This document shows, in pieces, positions 61,426-64,000 of a stretch of 64,000 nt of DNA. A program made the translations under genes and the position numbers. The stretch is from Puffinus mauretanicus (taxonomy: Eukaryota > Chordata > Aves > Procellariiformes > Procellariidae). Numbering within the stretch: the stretch's first letter is position 1; each line of letters opens with the position of its first letter. Where the stretch lies: NCBI GenBank assembly GCA_023333565.1, contig JAJKFH010001585.1, forward strand, positions 186,001-250,000, read 5' to 3'. The notes beneath the pieces were generated by a model. That model searched no databases. It was not told where the DNA came from and saw only the letters and a list, made by a program, of their open reading frames with translations.

Positions 61426-62142
61426 ATGGTAGTTATGATGAGGATGGTACATAAGCTTTTTGGCAGTTTTGAATAAATCTCCTGTACCTGAGATTTGGGC
61501 ATTTGGTAGTCTTGGACATTTCAAAGTGCAACTGCTCACTGAACCCCTGCAATGGAAGAAGGCACAGAGGAGATGGGCAAAGGTGATGTATTCATGAAGC
61601 TCAGGAAAAAACACAGGGAGTGACCACAGCGGTTGTAAGGAAAGCTGAACTCATCTCAACACGAAAAGGACCAAAGGATGGCCTATGTTTTAGCTAAATG
61701 GCTGTATCAGCTGTGTGGATCAACTGGTTGTGTAAATGGCCTTCCCTAAATTAATCTAAAAAAAGTGTTAGTATCTCCCTGAGCTAACCTGACCAGCCAG
61801 CATAGGGGAAGTATGTAAGTGGCTCAGCCCAACAAAAAGTATAAAAACTGAGCAACCAACAAAATGATCTTTGAAGAGGGCAACAGGACTGAGCTGATTT
61901 CAACCCATGTATTTCTTCCAGACAATTGAGGACACCCAGTGTGGTGATGGGAAGTATACAGAGACTGGAAATGGGAATTGAATTTATATTGTGATCCAAC
62001 TGTATACTGCAATTATTATATCATGCTTGCATTGTGATTTCAGTACATTGCTATATCACTCAAATCAAAATCCTATGTAACATGAAATATCTTCAAATAA
62101 GTAAATTTGGTATTAAAATATTAAACTCTTCTCATGTGGAAT
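61426..62142. other. AT-rich non-coding stretch
   Basis: No gene or repeat was recognised. The two overlapping minus-strand frames at about 61.8-62.0 kb are chance frames. Confidence 0.55.
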
Positions 62143-62147
62143 ATCTA

Positions 62148-62763
62148 TGTGATAGGTTAACCTTGACTGGCTGCCATGTGCCCACCAAGCCACTCTCACA
62201 CTCCCCCTCTTCAGCAGTACCGGCGGAGGAAATACGATGAAAAACTCATGGATCAAGATAAAGGCAGTTTAATGAAAAAAAGCAAAGGTCGCATGCAGAA
62301 GCAAAGAAAAAAACAAAAAAAAGATTTATTCTCTACTTCCCATCAGCAGGTAATGTCCAGCCACTTCCTGAGAAGCAGGGCCTCAGGTTACATAACAGTT
62401 GCTTTGGAAGATAAATGCCTTAAATTAATGCCTTCCCCACCACCACCCTTTTCTCTTAGCTTTTATTGCTCACCATGATGTTACATGGTATGGAATATCC
62501 CTTTGGTCTGTTTGGATGAGCTGTCCTGGCTGTGTCGCCTCCCAAGCTCTTGCCTCTTGCCCATCGTCAGTCTACTGACCTTTGGGAGGTGGGAGTGGCC
62601 ATGTTGTGTGTTGGATAGACAGCCTTGAAGCTGTGTGAGCACTGCTCAGCAGTAACCAGAGCACTGGTATGTTACGAACATTGTCCTAACTACAAATACA
62701 AAGCACAGCACTATATGGGCTGCTATGAGGAAAGTAAACTCAATCCCAGCCAGACCTAGTAGA
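62148..62763 (-). mobile_element. solo LTR of an avian endogenous retrovirus, minus strand
   Basis: Same LTR family as 7239-7806 but inverted. On the plus strand it runs from TGTGATAGGTTAACC to CCAGACCTAGTAGA. It is flanked by a perfect 5-bp duplication ATCTA at 62143-62147 and 62764-62768. The polyadenylation ATTAAA of the minus strand is at 62268-62273 (TTTAAT on the plus strand), and the shared 16-mer appears as its complement at 62491-62506. It is 616 bp against 568 bp for the other copy, and most CpGs of the family are lost. No internal retroviral genes flank it. Short plus-strand frames here are antisense and incidental. Confidence 0.92.
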
Positions 62764-62768
62764 ATCTA

Positions 62769-64000
62769 AAAGAACCTGGTCGGAGAGTATTGGACCGTGA
62801 CACATACAAACTAGAGAATTAAAAGATATTTTGTATTGTCACACTATTAATGAGATTTAATTATGTCTAATGGTCAGGATTTAAGTATGATGTTGTTTAA
62901 CAACAAATATCTCTAAATCCACAGCAGTGGTTTCTCACTAAGCCAGACATTGATTGGACTTAAGGATTAGTTCTGAGTCAATCTCTTCTAATTTATCTTT
63001 CTTTGTTCTAATTGTCAGATTATGATAGAACACAAGTTTGAAGTTATAAGTGGAGGAGGCTTCTGAGTTTATGTTAGGAGTTATATAGGTATTCAGAAAA
63101 ATAATATCCTTATGAGTCAGAAGGTGCCAGGCAGAATTTACTGGAAATGAGTCCTGGATCAGATCAGATAGTTAACCAAAATGAGAAATACATGATTTGC
63201 AGCAGAAAATGGTAGAAAAAGATCTGTGAGCAGATCTAAGAAAATAAAAGAAAATGCCAAGGACTGATGATGGCTAAATGCAATGAGAGAATTTTAAAAA
63301 ATGAACAGAGAAAAAGAAAAGAAAATTAACAAGTGGAAAAATGAGGAGATAAAAATATAATTAAAAAATCCAAAGACCTAAGATAAAAAGAAGAAGAAGA
63401 AAAAAACCAAAACCAAACCCATGCTGGAAGGAGTAACTAGAGAAAAAAAGGAAGCAATAAAAGCAACTATGAATATAAAAGAAACTAACAGCAAGGTGAT
63501 GATGCTGAATAAGTAAAAGACTGAGAGATCTTGAGAGATGCTTATATTTTATGATGAATTGACTCAAAAGAAATGTAATTTAAAGGATTTTTTTGTTTTG
63601 TCATAATATTTGTGTTGATTCTCCCAAGCTAATGAGGAATAGTCTGGGTACTAGAATGCTGAATCAGAGGACACATTTACCTCAGAAGATGTCAAGAAAA
63701 AAATATGGCACATTATTACTCTCTTAGGTCCAGAGTGCTGCTGGGTGGAAGGAAAGCAATGAGGCCAACAAAGCCCTTGGTCAGTTTTCCTATCAATAAT
63801 GTAGTTTCCTTCCTCTTCTTTTATACTGCAGACCTAATCTGATACGTGTAAAAAAAAAAATGTTTATTTTTCATTAAAAATATAATCATAGATGTATCCT
63901 GTATTATTCAAGTTATTACTTGTTATTCCACATTTTTGTGGCAGCTGCTGAACATTTGTGAAAATGTTCTCAATCCCAAAAGTTGCACAGATATTAACAC
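62769..64000. other. AT-rich non-coding stretch to the window end
   Basis: No gene was recognised. The 63180-63540 part is strongly purine-rich on the plus strand with GAAGAA and AAAACC tracts, which keeps a minus-strand frame of F/L/S codons open by composition. An A-run is at about 63849-63859. Confidence 0.55.

Noticed and set aside
7239..62763. The two related LTRs as the ends of one large provirus
   Set aside because: They are in opposite orientation, each has a different target-site duplication, and there is no retroviral gene content between them.
1..64000. CRISPR arrays, operons, Shine-Dalgarno sites, bacterial terminators or prophage
   Set aside because: Repeat content is avian. 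The short tandem units found are CR1 tails and microsatellites, not spacer-separated repeats, and there is no prokaryote-style gene packing.

Overview
The window is vertebrate nuclear DNA, almost certainly from a bird. The evidence is the repeat content: several CR1 LINE copies ending in the avian tandem ATTCTATG tail, CR1 ORF2 protein fragments (endonuclease, linker, reverse transcriptase and C-terminal parts), and solo LTRs of types I recognise from Neoaves. The background is AT-rich and has few CpGs. No protein-coding exon, tRNA, rRNA or known ncRNA gene could be supported. Every open frame longer than about 100 codons is either inside a repeat or a chance frame in AT-rich or purine-skewed DNA. 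The window therefore looks like a gene desert or the inside of a very large intron.

Layout. 1-7.2 kb: AT-rich unique sequence with one short TG microsatellite. 7.24-7.81 kb: a solo ERV LTR, plus strand, with an imperfect 5-bp target-site duplication. 7.8-13.3 kb: unique sequence with a 20-bp perfect palindrome and low-confidence ancient repeats. 13.3-13.9 kb: probable second LTR type. 16.6-16.8 kb: decayed CR1 reverse-transcriptase fragment. 17.73-17.89 and 19.38-19.53 kb: an approximately 97% identical direct duplication of unknown origin. 21.3-21.9 kb: decayed LTR of a third type, minus strand. 24.5-25.65 kb: CR1 endonuclease/linker fragment, minus strand. 29.3-30.3 kb: a younger CR1 nested inside an older CR1. 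32.2-32.5 and 33.4-33.9 kb: GC-rich islands, possibly LTR-derived. 36.3, 40.7, 60.1 and 61.2 kb: ancient CR1 relics. 38.3-38.8 kb: CR1 with an unbroken ORF2 C-terminal frame. 46.3-46.6 and 48.5-48.9 kb: candidate conserved non-coding elements. 48.2 kb: short CR1. 51.0-51.3 kb: GC/CpG-rich island carrying a p53-like site. 57.1-57.4 kb: second CR1 linker fragment. 61.06 kb: CR1 tail. 62.15-62.76 kb: solo LTR of the same family as the 7.24 kb copy, opposite orientation, with a perfect 5-bp target-site duplication.

There is no operon or gene set here. The history visible in the sequence is successive waves of CR1 retroposition (ancient relics, then an older avian CR1, then a younger subfamily inserted at 29.6, 38.3 and 48.2 kb) plus ERV insertions reduced to solo LTRs. 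I did not find a new biological system that the sequence supports. The observations most worth checking are the 17.7/19.4 kb duplication, the nested CR1, the inverted LTR pair, the candidate regulatory blocks at 46.3 and 48.5 kb, and the p53-like site at 51.1 kb. All family assignments rest on recognition by reading, not on a database search.
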